From Bacteroidales bacterium (lineage in GTDB: Bacteria; Bacteroidota; Bacteroidia; Bacteroidales; F082): a stretch of 64,000 bases of DNA. The DNA is taken from the NCBI GenBank assembly GCA_015709215.1, contig JACCQN010000013.1, positions 1-64,000 on the forward strand, in the 5' to 3' direction. The position numbers and the translations under genes are program-made. The notes beneath the pieces were generated by a model, which searched no databases, was not told where the DNA came from, and was given only the letters and a program-made list of their open reading frames with translations. Each line of letters starts with the position of its first letter. Within the stretch, counting starts at the first letter, position 1. Below are positions 17,115 through 26,146 of the stretch, in pieces.

Positions 17115-17342
17115 ATGACTTTTAGCCCAAAAAATACATTTAAACTAATTTTTTTCATTTTAGTACTTTCAACTGTATTAACTGCCTGTAATAGAGATTC
17201 TTCATATGTTTTATCCGGTCGTGCAGCCGATAAAAAGCAATCCCATTTCAACCCCACTAGTACCAAGGCTCAACCAATTCCTAAAAAGTTCGTCATCAAA
17301 AATGGCAAAAAAACTTATCTCGGACAATTAAAACCCAACTAA
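17115..17342 (+). CDS. Small lipoprotein, unknown (75 aa)
   Basis: From ATG 17115 (a GTG at 17106 would add three residues) the frame encodes 75 residues. The N-terminus is a lipoprotein signal ending VLTAC (Cys25). After the cysteine come about 50 mostly polar, lysine-rich residues with the sequence KFVIKNGKKTYLGQLKPN at the end, too short for an enzyme. TACTTTTA upstream (near 17087) is one base off a -7 box. It is isolated between two minus-strand transcription units. No family recognised. Confidence 0.6.
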   Translation: MTFSPKNTFKLIFFILVLSTVLTACNRDSSYVLSGRAADKKQSHFNPTSTKAQPIPKKFVIKNGKKTYLGQLKPN

Positions 17343-17408
17343 AATAGAATTCTTTTTGGGATTATTAGCTGTTTTTACTGCATAATTATTGCTCAAAAAT
17401 TCACACCA

Positions 17409-17437
17409 CAAAAAAACCGCCTTCAGATGAAAGCGGC
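17409..17437 (-). terminator. Intrinsic terminator of pruA
   Basis: Minus strand: CCGC...GCGG stem of 8 bp with one mismatch, four-base loop (17417-17436), followed by a run of seven T (17410-17416). It lies about 25 bases after the pruA stop. Confidence 0.75.
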
Positions 17438-17460
17438 TAATTCAGTAAATTTTGTTGATG

Positions 17461-19092
17461 TTATTTCTCTTCCATGAAAGGATAACGGTAATCAGTAGGT
17501 GGTACAAAGTTTTCCTTTATCGTTCTTGGCGATACCCAACGCAGCAGGTTAAGGTAAGAACCCGATTTGTCGTTTGTACCTGAAGCGCGAGCACCTCCAA
17601 AAGGCTGCTGACCAACCACTGCACCAGTTGGTTTATCGTTTATATAGTAATTTCCAGCTGCATTGATTAAGGCTTCATTAGCCTCTTCCAGTGCAAAACG
17701 GTCATGAGCAAACACTGCTCCTGTGAGCGAATAGGCTGTGGTGGTGTCAACTAGCTCCAATGTTTCATGCCATTTATCAGCTTCATAAACATAAATAGTA
17801 AGTACTGGGCCAAACAACTCCTCATGCATAGTAACATAATGTGGATCCTTTGTTAAAATTACAGTAGGTTCAATAAAATAACCTTTTGTTTTGTCGTAAT
17901 TACCTCCAAAAAGAATCGTTGTTGGTTCATCCTTCTTTGCGTTGTCGATAAAACTGCTCAATTTATCAAATGAAGCTTCATCAATCACAGCTCCCATGAA
18001 ATTACTAAAATCTTCGATAGGACCCATTTTTAATGTTTTCAGATCTTTCACCATCAATTCCCACAGCTCAGGCCAAATATTGTCAGGAATATAAGCTCTT
18101 GAAGCTGCCGAACATTTTTGCCCCTGATATTCGAATGCACCACGAATCAATGCCGTTGACAATGCTTTTACATTTGCACTCTTATGTGCTAAAATAAAAT
18201 CTTTACCTCCTGTTTCACCAACAATTTTTGGAAAGGTTTTGTGCACACTAATATTATCACTAATGGTTTTCCAGATTTTTAAGAAAACTGCTGTGGAACC
18301 CGTATAATGGATACCTGCAAAATCGGGATGTGACGAAAAAATATTGCCTGCGACAGGCCCCGGAATAAAAACCAGGTTGATTACGCCATCAGGCAATCCG
18401 GCTTCCTCAAAAATCTCCATGATAACTCTGGCAGAATAAATCTGAGCATTAGAGGCTTTCCATACTACAACATTTCCCATCATGGCAGGAGCTGAAGGCA
18501 GATTTCCGGCAATAGAAGTAAAGTTAAAAGGTGTCAGAGCATAGATAAATCCTTCCAAAGGCCGGTATTCAATAGTGTTCCATACACCCTCGGAAGAGAC
18601 TGGTTGATCTTCGTAAATTTTTGACATAAAGTACACATTAAAGCGCAAGAAGTCAGCTAACTCACAAGCTGCATCAATCTCAGCCTGATGAACTGTTTTA
18701 GACTGTGCCAACATCGTAGCAGCATTTATTTTGGCACGATACTGACCAGAAATCAGATCAGCAGCTTTCAAAAATATAGCCGCACGGTCTTTCCAATCCA
18801 ATGACTGCCATCTTGACCTTGCCTTAAGCGCTGCATCGATAGCCATATGCATATGCTCTGCTCCTCCCTGATAAAAATATCCCAGTGTATGTTGAAGATC
18901 ATGTGGTGGCGCTATTCTGATTTTATTCTCCGTTTTTATACGTTGACCTCCTATCACCATTGGAATTTCAATTTCTTCTGATCGCATTTTTGCAATCATA
19001 GCTTTTACTTCAGCACGCTCAGGACTTCCCGGAGCATATACTTTAACTGGCTCATTGTGTGGTGTGGGCACCTTGTAAAATCCACTGTACAT
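17461..19092 (-). CDS. pruA: Delta-1-pyrroline-5-carboxylate dehydrogenase
   Basis: 543 residues from ATG 19092; an upstream TTG at 19134 lies inside a promoter box. It belongs to the NAD-dependent aldehyde dehydrogenase superfamily and matches the P5CDH group, which oxidises glutamate semialdehyde to glutamate in proline and arginine catabolism. Visible are the NAD-binding region (VVWKASNAQ about 216; GSTAVFLKIW), the catalytic glutamate in GETGGKDF (about 296) and the nucleophilic cysteine in FEYQGQKCSAASR (about 330). The length is typical of stand-alone PruA; there is no proline dehydrogenase domain or neighbour. Single-gene transcript with its own promoter and terminator. Confidence 0.95.
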   Translation of the reverse strand: MYSGFYKVPTPHNEPVKVYAPGSPERAEVKAMIAKMRSEEIEIPMVIGGQRIKTENKIRIAPPHDLQHTLGYFYQGGAEHMHMAIDAALKARSRWQSLDWKDRAAIFLKAADLISGQYRAKINAATMLAQSKTVHQAEIDAACELADFLRFNVYFMSKIYEDQPVSSEGVWNTIEYRPLEGFIYALTPFNFTSIAGNLPSAPAMMGNVVVWKASNAQIYSARVIMEIFEEAGLPDGVINLVFIPGPVAGNIFSSHPDFAGIHYTGSTAVFLKIWKTISDNISVHKTFPKIVGETGGKDFILAHKSANVKALSTALIRGAFEYQGQKCSAASRAYIPDNIWPELWELMVKDLKTLKMGPIEDFSNFMGAVIDEASFDKLSSFIDNAKKDEPTTILFGGNYDKTKGYFIEPTVILTKDPHYVTMHEELFGPVLTIYVYEADKWHETLELVDTTTAYSLTGAVFAHDRFALEEANEALINAAGNYYINDKPTGAVVGQQPFGGARASGTNDKSGSYLNLLRWVSPRTIKENFVPPTDYRYPFMEEK

Positions 19093-19131
19093 AGCACAAA
19101 TTTTTTTATTTATTTTAATTAGATTTGCATA

Positions 19132-19139
19132 CAAAGATA
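19132..19139 (-). promoter_or_regulatory. Putative -7 box of pruA promoter
   Basis: Minus-strand TATCTTTG matches TAnnTTTG, 39 bases before the pruA ATG. The TTG at 19134-19132 that would extend the gene belongs to this box. Confidence 0.5.
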
Positions 19140-19239
19140 GGCTTATTTTACTTTCATTTAGAATAATTTTATTATTGTATCAGAGGTTTGGTGCAGCCTA
19201 AACCGGCAATATTCTACTGAAATTTTAGATGATTTTTCG

Positions 19240-19247
19240 TATTTTTG
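19240..19247 (+). promoter_or_regulatory. Putative -7 box of the KamA-like gene
   Basis: TATTTTTG matches TAnnTTTG, about 86 bases before the ATG at 19333. The implied leader contains the perfect inverted repeat at 19297-19318. Confidence 0.4.
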
Positions 19248-19296
19248 CATTAATCGTAACGAAAACACCGTAATAAGGTGAATATTAATAAAATAT

Positions 19297-19318
19297 CTTG
19301 CAATTTAGAAATTGCAAG
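19297..19318. repeat. Perfect 22-base inverted repeat in the KamA leader
   Basis: Arms CTTGCAATTT and AAATTGCAAG are exact reverse complements separated by AG. The element ends 14 bases before the ATG at 19333. It could be a regulator-binding operator, or with a tight loop an RNA hairpin limiting ribosome access. No T-run follows it, so it is not a terminator. Confidence 0.6.
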
Positions 19319-19332
19319 AATCCACAAAACGT

Positions 19333-21567
19333 ATGCCGATGAATGCTAAAAGCAAGCAAAAGTTTAAACGACTCGACAAAATAGCAATTTCAGTAAAATC
19401 GCATAGGATTTTACAAATATTTCTAAAGGAAAACCCGGATGTGGCTGAAATCCTGAAAGAGGCCAACGATAAAGAGGAAGCGCTTGAAGCCATGCGACGT
19501 TGGATATTACCTTATTTCGAAAATCATCCTCATGCCTGGGAATATTATACTGGAAAAATTTCAGGTCGTGAGGCCTTTGATCAGCTGAGCTGGTCTGATT
19601 ATGGTGCTATTCGGCTGATGGATTACATTAAGCATGCCGGAAGGATTTTTGAAGACCTCAATTTAAGAGGTGATCTCGTTGGCAGTCATCCTATCAAATA
19701 CTTATGGCTGGCAATAAAGTTTGGCACGGGCGGAGCCAACCATCATTTTTTCTACGACACACTAATGCTTTTCAGGCAAATAAAAGGAAGATATGACAGG
19801 CAGATGCCCGATATTTCAAAGCTTCAGGAATGGATGGACAGACATCCTTCGGGGCTTGATGAAAATATCCAAAAAATCCGAAAACACAATCGAGACAGAA
19901 TTATCAAGGTTATCATTGAAAAGATGGATGCCGGAGAATTGACCAGCCGTCGCTATCAATTTGAACCAGAGATGACCTTCGAGCAGAAATTTCTAACAGT
20001 ATGCTCCTGGTGGAACGACATGAACTTTCATCTGAAATTTGCTGTCAGGTCGCCCGTGATGCTTAATGAAATGCTTGATAATTCATTGAGCACCAAAACT
20101 ATGGAGCTTTTAAATGAGGCAAGGGAGGCTGGTATCCCATTTTTTGTTAACCCGTATTATTTATCCTTACTTAATGTATCGGAGCCTTGGTTTGCTGTTG
20201 GTTCCGATCTGGCCATACGGGACTATGTCATATATAGCAAACAGCTGATCAAAGAGTTTGGTCAAATTGTTGCCTGGGAGAAGGAAGATATTATTGAACC
20301 CGGAAAACCCAATGCTGCAGGATGGATTTTACCAACCATTCATAATTTGCATCGGCGTTATCCGGAAGTTGCCATCATGATACCAGATACTGTAGGGCGA
20401 GCCTGCGGCGGACTTTGTGTGAGCTGCCAAAGGATGTATGATTTTCAGAGCGGACATCTTAACTTTAACCTCGACAAACTCAAGCCCAAAGAAACCTGGC
20501 CACAAAAGCTAAAGAAGCTGATGGATTATTTTGAAGAAGACACGCAGCTTCGCGACATTCTTATCACAGGAGGTGACGCATTGATGAGCAGTAATAAATC
20601 GCTTCAGGTGATTCTTAATGCTGTTTATGATATGGCCAAACGGAAAAAAGAAAGCAATGCCGTTTTGCCCGACGATAAGAAAATTGCCGAAATAACAAGA
20701 GTCCGATTGGGAACGCGTTTGCCAGTATTTTTACCACAACGCATTACCAAAGAATTGATTGCCATCCTGGCTGATTTTAAAGAGAAAGCCAGCAAAGTCG
20801 GTGTCAAACAGTTTGTTATTCAAACACATTTTGAAACAGCAATGGAAGTTACTCCGGAAGTGAAAAACGGAATCGAAATGCTTTTAAGTGCTGGATGGAT
20901 TATTACCAATCAGCTTGTTTTTACGGCAGCTGCTTCCCGCCGCGGACACACAGCCAAACTACGTAAAGTATTGAACGATATTGGAGTACTAACTTATTAC
21001 ACTTTTTCGGTAAAAGGCTATAAAGAAAACAGTCACAATTTTGCCACCAACGAACGTGCGGTTCAGGAGCAACTTGAAGAAAAGGAGTTTGGACGTATTG
21101 ATGAACGCTACAACGATGTTATTAGCGGATTTTCCCAAAATGCTGTGGAAATAGTTGCAAATATCAATAAGCTCAGAAACGAAGCAGGCATACCTTTTTT
21201 AGCTACCGATCGTAACGTCCTGAATCTTCCTGGCGTAGGGAAAAGTTTGACATTCAGAACAATTGGCTTAAGTCGTCACGGGCGTCGTATTCTCGAATTC
21301 GATTATGATAAAACCCGGCGTCACAGCCCGATTATTCACGATATGGGTAAGGTGGTAATTATCGAATCGAAATCTATAAATGAATACCTCGATCAGCTTG
21401 AAAATATTGGCGAGGATAAAGAAGATTATCAAAGCATATTTGGCTACAGCATTGGCGAAACTGAGCCGCTGCAGCACATCTATCAGTATCCCGAATATGA
21501 TTTTGATGTAACTGACGAATACACAAATCTTGAATTAGGTGAAACTTTTGTGGATATGGCAGATTAA
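19333..21567 (+). CDS. KamA-family radical SAM enzyme (lysine 2,3-aminomutase-like), long form
   Basis: 744 residues from ATG 19333. The radical SAM motif CGGLCVSC (CxxxCxxC) starts near residue 358, followed by DILITGGDALMS (the GGD/GGE ribose-carboxylate motif). PGVGK near residue 633-637 fits the PLP-lysine motif (PGGGGK in lysine 2,3-aminomutase), suggesting both cofactors are present. Classical lysine 2,3-aminomutases have about 415-470 residues; here about 200 extra residues precede the core and about 100 acidic residues follow. It may shift an amino group on lysine or another amino acid, but no lysine-fermentation (kdd/kam) genes are adjacent, so the substrate is unknown. Confidence 0.85.
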   Translation: MPMNAKSKQKFKRLDKIAISVKSHRILQIFLKENPDVAEILKEANDKEEALEAMRRWILPYFENHPHAWEYYTGKISGREAFDQLSWSDYGAIRLMDYIKHAGRIFEDLNLRGDLVGSHPIKYLWLAIKFGTGGANHHFFYDTLMLFRQIKGRYDRQMPDISKLQEWMDRHPSGLDENIQKIRKHNRDRIIKVIIEKMDAGELTSRRYQFEPEMTFEQKFLTVCSWWNDMNFHLKFAVRSPVMLNEMLDNSLSTKTMELLNEAREAGIPFFVNPYYLSLLNVSEPWFAVGSDLAIRDYVIYSKQLIKEFGQIVAWEKEDIIEPGKPNAAGWILPTIHNLHRRYPEVAIMIPDTVGRACGGLCVSCQRMYDFQSGHLNFNLDKLKPKETWPQKLKKLMDYFEEDTQLRDILITGGDALMSSNKSLQVILNAVYDMAKRKKESNAVLPDDKKIAEITRVRLGTRLPVFLPQRITKELIAILADFKEKASKVGVKQFVIQTHFETAMEVTPEVKNGIEMLLSAGWIITNQLVFTAAASRRGHTAKLRKVLNDIGVLTYYTFSVKGYKENSHNFATNERAVQEQLEEKEFGRIDERYNDVISGFSQNAVEIVANINKLRNEAGIPFLATDRNVLNLPGVGKSLTFRTIGLSRHGRRILEFDYDKTRRHSPIIHDMGKVVIIESKSINEYLDQLENIGEDKEDYQSIFGYSIGETEPLQHIYQYPEYDFDVTDEYTNLELGETFVDMAD

Positions 21568-21656
21568 AACCGGTTTTGCTAGTAAGAGCTTGATAAAACC
21601 TGGCTGCGAGATTATTTTAAAGCTTGTTGTATTTTTACGGCTACAAATTTTATTAC

Positions 21657-22772
21657 ATGAATAGCTTTTACAGGCTTTTAGTAATCTCTGTCTTTTTCTT
21701 AAGTTTGACTTCTTGCCATGTAGGTCGTTTTTTCTATTACAACTTTGCTGACATTAAGGATTATAAGAAGTTCCCAAATCAAGTAATTAATTGTGATACA
21801 ACAACTTACCGAAAGCTGCCTGTTCAGGATGAAATTGCACAAAAGCAACTTATTCAATCGTTTGGTGAGGTTGAAGGGCTGCCATTTGCCAAATTTTTGG
21901 AGGAACACAAAACTGTTGCATTTATAATACTCCAGGGTGATCGAATGATTTATGAGGCCTATTTTAATGGTTATGATGCTACAGCTGTTATTCCTGTTTT
22001 TTCCGTTTCAAAATCATATGTTTCAGCCCTGGTTGGAATTGCACTCGAAAAAGGATATTTTAAAAGTATCGAAGATTCTGTAACACTTTATATCCCTGAA
22101 TTGCAAGGCAAAGGCTTGGAAAAAATCAGCTTAAAAAACCTGCTGGAAATGCGTTCCGGTTTGGATTACCAGGAAAATTACGCCTCGCCTTTTGCCGATA
22201 TGGCCAAGTATTATTACGGAAAAAACCTGCGTAAATATGTCACAAAACTAAAAACTGCCGAAGCACCCGGAGAACGATATGAATATCAAAGCGTAAACAC
22301 ACTTTTACTTGGCCTTGCTTTGGAGCAAGCTACCGGACAAAATCCTGCCATCCTGCTACAGAACTGGATATGGAAAAAAGCCGGGATGCAATATGATGCC
22401 AGCTGGAGTTTTGACAGCAGGAAACACCAAACCATAAAAGCTTTTTGTTGCATCAACCTGAGGGCTACCGATTTGGCCCGATTTGGTTTGCTTTATAAAG
22501 ATGGTGGCAAATGGCAGGAAAATGCTGTTATTCCGGAAAGTTGGATTAGGAAGAGTTTAGAAATCACCAACAACTCTCGCGATTCTGGCGGATATCCTTA
22601 TACCATGCATTGGCGAAGTTTGCCCAATGGTTCATTTTTTGCTAAAGGTGTTCTAGGGCAATATTTATTTGTTGACCCCGAAAATGATCTGGTAATCGTA
22701 CGACTTGGGAAAGCTGTTGATGGTATTAATTGGGTTGAATTTTTTAGAGAAATTTCTAAGCAATTGGAGTAA
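21657..22772 (+). CDS. Serine hydrolase lipoprotein, class C beta-lactamase fold
   Basis: 371 residues from ATG 21657, which gives a lipoprotein signal ending LSLTSC (Cys20); the longer frame from TTG 21624 lacks a sensible N-terminus. The nucleophile motif SVSK (SxxK) lies near residue 116, followed by VSALVGIALEKGYF. The second motif is YEYQSVNTLLLG, and a late HWRSLPNG/FFAKGVLGQ segment fills the KTG-like region. These fit the beta-lactamase/transpeptidase-like esterase family (PF00144). Members include esterases and peptidases, so an antibiotic-resistance role should not be assumed. Convergent with the histidine kinase gene, 23 bases apart. Confidence 0.87.
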   Translation: MNSFYRLLVISVFFLSLTSCHVGRFFYYNFADIKDYKKFPNQVINCDTTTYRKLPVQDEIAQKQLIQSFGEVEGLPFAKFLEEHKTVAFIILQGDRMIYEAYFNGYDATAVIPVFSVSKSYVSALVGIALEKGYFKSIEDSVTLYIPELQGKGLEKISLKNLLEMRSGLDYQENYASPFADMAKYYYGKNLRKYVTKLKTAEAPGERYEYQSVNTLLLGLALEQATGQNPAILLQNWIWKKAGMQYDASWSFDSRKHQTIKAFCCINLRATDLARFGLLYKDGGKWQENAVIPESWIRKSLEITNNSRDSGGYPYTMHWRSLPNGSFFAKGVLGQYLFVDPENDLVIVRLGKAVDGINWVEFFREISKQLE

Positions 22773-22795
22773 AGATTGCATGACTTATATAAAAA

Positions 22796-25006
22796 TTATT
22801 CAACTACGGGCATCCAAACCCTAAATGTACTTCCTTGCCCTGGTTCACTTTCTGCCTCAAAAATTCCTTTCTGCATTCTGATAAATTCTTTCACTAATTG
22901 CAAACCAAGACCAGTACCGCCTTCATTTTTGGTTCCTTTAATCGATTCAATATATTGCCCGGATAAAATTGCTTTAACTTGTTGCGCCTGCATCCCAAGC
23001 CCTTTATCCACAACCTCAATAATTTGCCAGCTGTCTTGTTTATGATTTCTGATAATTATCTCCTGTCCGGACGTGCTAAATTTAATTGCATTATTGATCA
23101 GGTTACGTAAAATAATCAGCATCAACTCTTTATCTGCCAATACAAAAGCATCAGCATCAATTTGATTTACCAGTTTTATTTCTTTAGCTTCGGCCCTATG
23201 ATTTAAAAAATTTACCTCTTGCACTGCTACTTCTAAAAGGTTTAACCTGCTAAGTTTACATTGAATTTTTCCACCCTGACTTAAAGCCCAATGCAATAAG
23301 TTTTCTACAGTTTGATAGGTATCCCCGGCTTGTTTTAGTAAAGTATGCAAAATCTCTTGCTGTTCATCCTTTTCAAAGGTCTCAAATTCGGAAGTCATCA
23401 ATTGGAGCAGGCCCAACATACTATTAAATGGCGAACGCAAATCATGACCGATTATGGATAACAACTTGTCTTTAGCCGCATTGGAATCTTGCAGGGCATT
23501 GTTTTGTTCTATGATTGTGCTATTTAAGGCCTGAAGTTCAGTATTAACATTTTCCAGCTTTTTGCGGCTTTTCCGGATATTAAAAATAAAAACAACCAAA
23601 ATAATTAGCAAAACGATTAAAACAGCCAAAAATAAAGTACGCCAATATACAATCTGACTGATATTTTCATTTTCGAAACGTAACTGCTGATTTTCGAGCG
23701 ATTTTTTTTGAGCCTCATACTTTGTTTTAATATCTATCAATTGCTGTCTGTTTGCAAGTTCTGACAAGCTATCGTTCAAAGCCAGAAATTTTTCGAGATA
23801 TACCAATGCCTCTTTAAAATCAGCCTTCTTTTTAAGTACTTTCACTTTAACATCATACACTTTTTTCAGCAATTCGAACTCCTGAAAAGACCTGGCTGTT
23901 TGTTCAGCATCACTTATATGTTTCCAGGCTTTATCCAATTCCTGCTTTTCGAGATAAAGTGAAGCAAGGTTGAGGTTATTCAATATAATCCCATATATGA
24001 TGTCATTTTTCTGGCAGATATCCAATGAACTTAAGAAATTCTCCTCTGCTGCAATAGTATCACCCTTTAACATATAAACATCAGCAGTATTTAAACGGGC
24101 TCTGGCCATCTCCTGTTTGAAACCATTTTCCTTGGCAATAGAATAAGATGTAGCATAAGATTCAACAGCTTTATCATATTTTTTCAATGCTTGATAACTT
24201 ATTCCAATATTGCCGTGATTCATCCCTAAATCATATACATCACCATAAATTCTGTTTAAGGCCATGGCCTCCGTAAAATATTCTATCGCTGTTTCATGAT
24301 CGCCTAACCTTTGATTAATCCGCCCAAGGTTATTGTTGAGTACAGCCATATTTCTCTTGTCATTGATCTCAGAAAAATAGCTCAACGCCTGAATGTAATA
24401 CGTATAACTCTCGTATATTTTTCCCAAATCACCGGCCAGAATTCCTAAATTATTGTAATAGGAAGCATGAAATTTTGGTTTATTGATAAGCGCTGCCAGT
24501 TGTCCTGCTTTTTCAAGATATAAAGCCGCGGTATCAAATTGCTTATATTGCGAATTTACCCTGGCATAAAGGTTAATGATCATAAATTTCAACTCATCAT
24601 CCTTTATTTCAGCTAAACGGCTTAAGCTTTCTTTAAAAGCTAAAAAACAGGAATCCTTGTTCGCAGTGAGCAAATAATATATTCCTTTAAGGGCTGTAGC
24701 ATAAGTGTAATTATCGGGATCATCCAACTCATTTGACCTAATCATTAGCTGATCAATGAGTTGCTTGCCTTGTCTTGGATTTTGGTATAAGACTGCCTCT
24801 GCATTAATAATCAAATCTTTTAATGAATCAGCCGGAGCGTGTTTTATCTTTTCAAGAAATACCTGCTGCTCGTCAAGCTGTGCATAAAGAATTCCGGAAA
24901 TTACTAAAGAAAAAGTTAAAAGAAATACAAATATCCTGAAATTGAAGATGTTATTCACATTTATGTTGTTTGTGACCAACAAATTTAAACATTTAGTCAC
25001 GACCAT
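22796..25006 (-). CDS. TPR-containing sensor histidine kinase
   Basis: 736 residues: an N-terminal signal or anchor helix (about 23-41), an extracytoplasmic region of seven or more TPR units (about 50-420; YYNNLGILAGDLGKIYESYTYY, NLGRINQRLGDHETAIEYFTEA in part), a coiled coil, one transmembrane helix (about 450-472), a HisKA dimerisation domain with the phospho-accepting His in SIIGHDLRSPFN (about 520), and a HATPase domain (LINNAIKFS, VDKGLGMQ, GTGLGLQLVKEF). No receiver domain and no adjacent response regulator, so it is an orphan kinase whose partner is elsewhere. The TPR part may sense via protein contacts in the periplasm. A -33/-7 promoter pair lies directly upstream. Confidence 0.9.
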   Translation of the reverse strand: MVVTKCLNLLVTNNINVNNIFNFRIFVFLLTFSLVISGILYAQLDEQQVFLEKIKHAPADSLKDLIINAEAVLYQNPRQGKQLIDQLMIRSNELDDPDNYTYATALKGIYYLLTANKDSCFLAFKESLSRLAEIKDDELKFMIINLYARVNSQYKQFDTAALYLEKAGQLAALINKPKFHASYYNNLGILAGDLGKIYESYTYYIQALSYFSEINDKRNMAVLNNNLGRINQRLGDHETAIEYFTEAMALNRIYGDVYDLGMNHGNIGISYQALKKYDKAVESYATSYSIAKENGFKQEMARARLNTADVYMLKGDTIAAEENFLSSLDICQKNDIIYGIILNNLNLASLYLEKQELDKAWKHISDAEQTARSFQEFELLKKVYDVKVKVLKKKADFKEALVYLEKFLALNDSLSELANRQQLIDIKTKYEAQKKSLENQQLRFENENISQIVYWRTLFLAVLIVLLIILVVFIFNIRKSRKKLENVNTELQALNSTIIEQNNALQDSNAAKDKLLSIIGHDLRSPFNSMLGLLQLMTSEFETFEKDEQQEILHTLLKQAGDTYQTVENLLHWALSQGGKIQCKLSRLNLLEVAVQEVNFLNHRAEAKEIKLVNQIDADAFVLADKELMLIILRNLINNAIKFSTSGQEIIIRNHKQDSWQIIEVVDKGLGMQAQQVKAILSGQYIESIKGTKNEGGTGLGLQLVKEFIRMQKGIFEAESEPGQGSTFRVWMPVVE

Positions 25007-25025
25007 AAGTAAAAAAACTTATTTC

Positions 25026-25056
25026 CAAAGTTTCAAGCAATAATGCTAATACCAAA
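25026..25056 (-). promoter_or_regulatory. Putative promoter of the histidine kinase gene
   Basis: Minus-strand TTTG (25053-25056), 19 bases, then AAACTTTG (25026-25033), one mismatch from TAnnTTTG. Spacing is the Bacteroidota optimum. It predicts a start near 25019 and a 12-base leader, supporting the ATG at 25006. The rest of the 238-base gap to 25245 shows nothing else clear. Confidence 0.45.
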
Positions 25057-25244
25057 CTGATTGTTGAATTTAGGTTTAAAATTTAATCAAAACACAAAAA
25101 ACAGTTATGTTTCAGCTTAATAAATTTGGTCTTAGCTATAGATTAACACTAGTTTTGGACAATCCTTTCTTGATCAATTTTTAAAAAAATGTCAATTTTT
25201 GGTAACATTTGTGAAAGACAGAAACTTTTCACGAGCAGCCAAAA

Positions 25245-26081
25245 TCAATTATCTAATTCGATAAATCGATCATATTCAGTTTGGAACAGACGTTTTGCAT
25301 AAGGGTCATATCGAAAATGGATCACTTGATCAGTTTCAGATTTCTCAGTAGATTGAAGTCTGTTATTCAATATCTGATCATAAGTATAAGCAGCCGATAA
25401 TCGCCCCATAAACCCAACAAAATCCATCAGGTCATTTACTTTTAAGGTATCCACATCATAGTAATAGTTTACGTTACCGGTGGCAAAATCATAATAAAAC
25501 TGACCTTCGTGGTAGTCATAAATATTTTGATCCGTAAAATATACCCGGTTTTCTTTTACATCCTCATTCAATGAATTGAGCTCGAGCCAAACCGCAAGAT
25601 TCACACCATTCAAGGGGACAGTGTGTGTATAACGCATCCCGAAAAAAACATCTTCATCTTCGAAATCACTGATGAATTCCTGAAGTTCTAACTGTGCAAT
25701 ATTTGCAATCCAGCTCAGGCTGTCACGATCGTAAAATCGATTAAAGTCATCCTCACTATAAAGCACTACATCATACTTTGATAGCGCTTCCCAATATTCT
25801 TTTTTGAATTTGCTGAGCACTAAACTATCGTTGAGTTGTTTCAAAAATAGTGTTTGATTTATCAGGCTGTCCTGTTGGGCAATTTCCGGGAGTCTTGAAA
25901 GCCCGCTCTCATTGCGATCATAGCGGTCGTTAATTTTAAAAATCTGTTCAGGAAACAGCACGAGAATCCCCCAGTTATTGCTTTGAGCCACATAGGTTTT
26001 GGCCAGCTTTCGCTGCGGGCTACAGGAAGCCACAAGGGCTAGTAACGCTAATACTAATAGTGCTTTTGACCAGAGTTTCAC
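25245..26081 (-). CDS. Lipoprotein of unknown function (278 aa)
   Basis: Starts with a lipoprotein signal ending LVASC (Cys20), then SPQRKLAKTYV. The body is mixed alpha/beta, rich in Tyr, Asp and Asn (YDVDTLKVNDLMDFVGFMGR, FRYDPYAKRLFQTEYDRF), without a catalytic motif I recognise. It follows fprA by 65 bases on the same strand. A weak TTACTTTG box at 26112-26119 could give it its own promoter. Similar short anonymous lipoproteins are widespread in the phylum; no function proposed. Confidence 0.7.
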   Translation of the reverse strand: MKLWSKALLVLALLALVASCSPQRKLAKTYVAQSNNWGILVLFPEQIFKINDRYDRNESGLSRLPEIAQQDSLINQTLFLKQLNDSLVLSKFKKEYWEALSKYDVVLYSEDDFNRFYDRDSLSWIANIAQLELQEFISDFEDEDVFFGMRYTHTVPLNGVNLAVWLELNSLNEDVKENRVYFTDQNIYDYHEGQFYYDFATGNVNYYYDVDTLKVNDLMDFVGFMGRLSAAYTYDQILNNRLQSTEKSETDQVIHFRYDPYAKRLFQTEYDRFIELDN

Positions 26082-26146
26082 TTAAAATCTATTTTTTCTA
26101 TAACAGATGAGCAAAGTAAAATGTTGCCTTTAATACGAGATTTGGG

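Noticed and set aside
21567-21578. Palindrome AAAACCGGTTTT after the KamA-like gene
   Set aside because: Self-complementary without a loop; cannot form a stable terminator hairpin. Possibly chance.
21657-22772. Calling the serine hydrolase a beta-lactamase resistance gene
   Set aside because: The fold family includes many esterases and peptidases; neither motifs nor context support drug hydrolysis.
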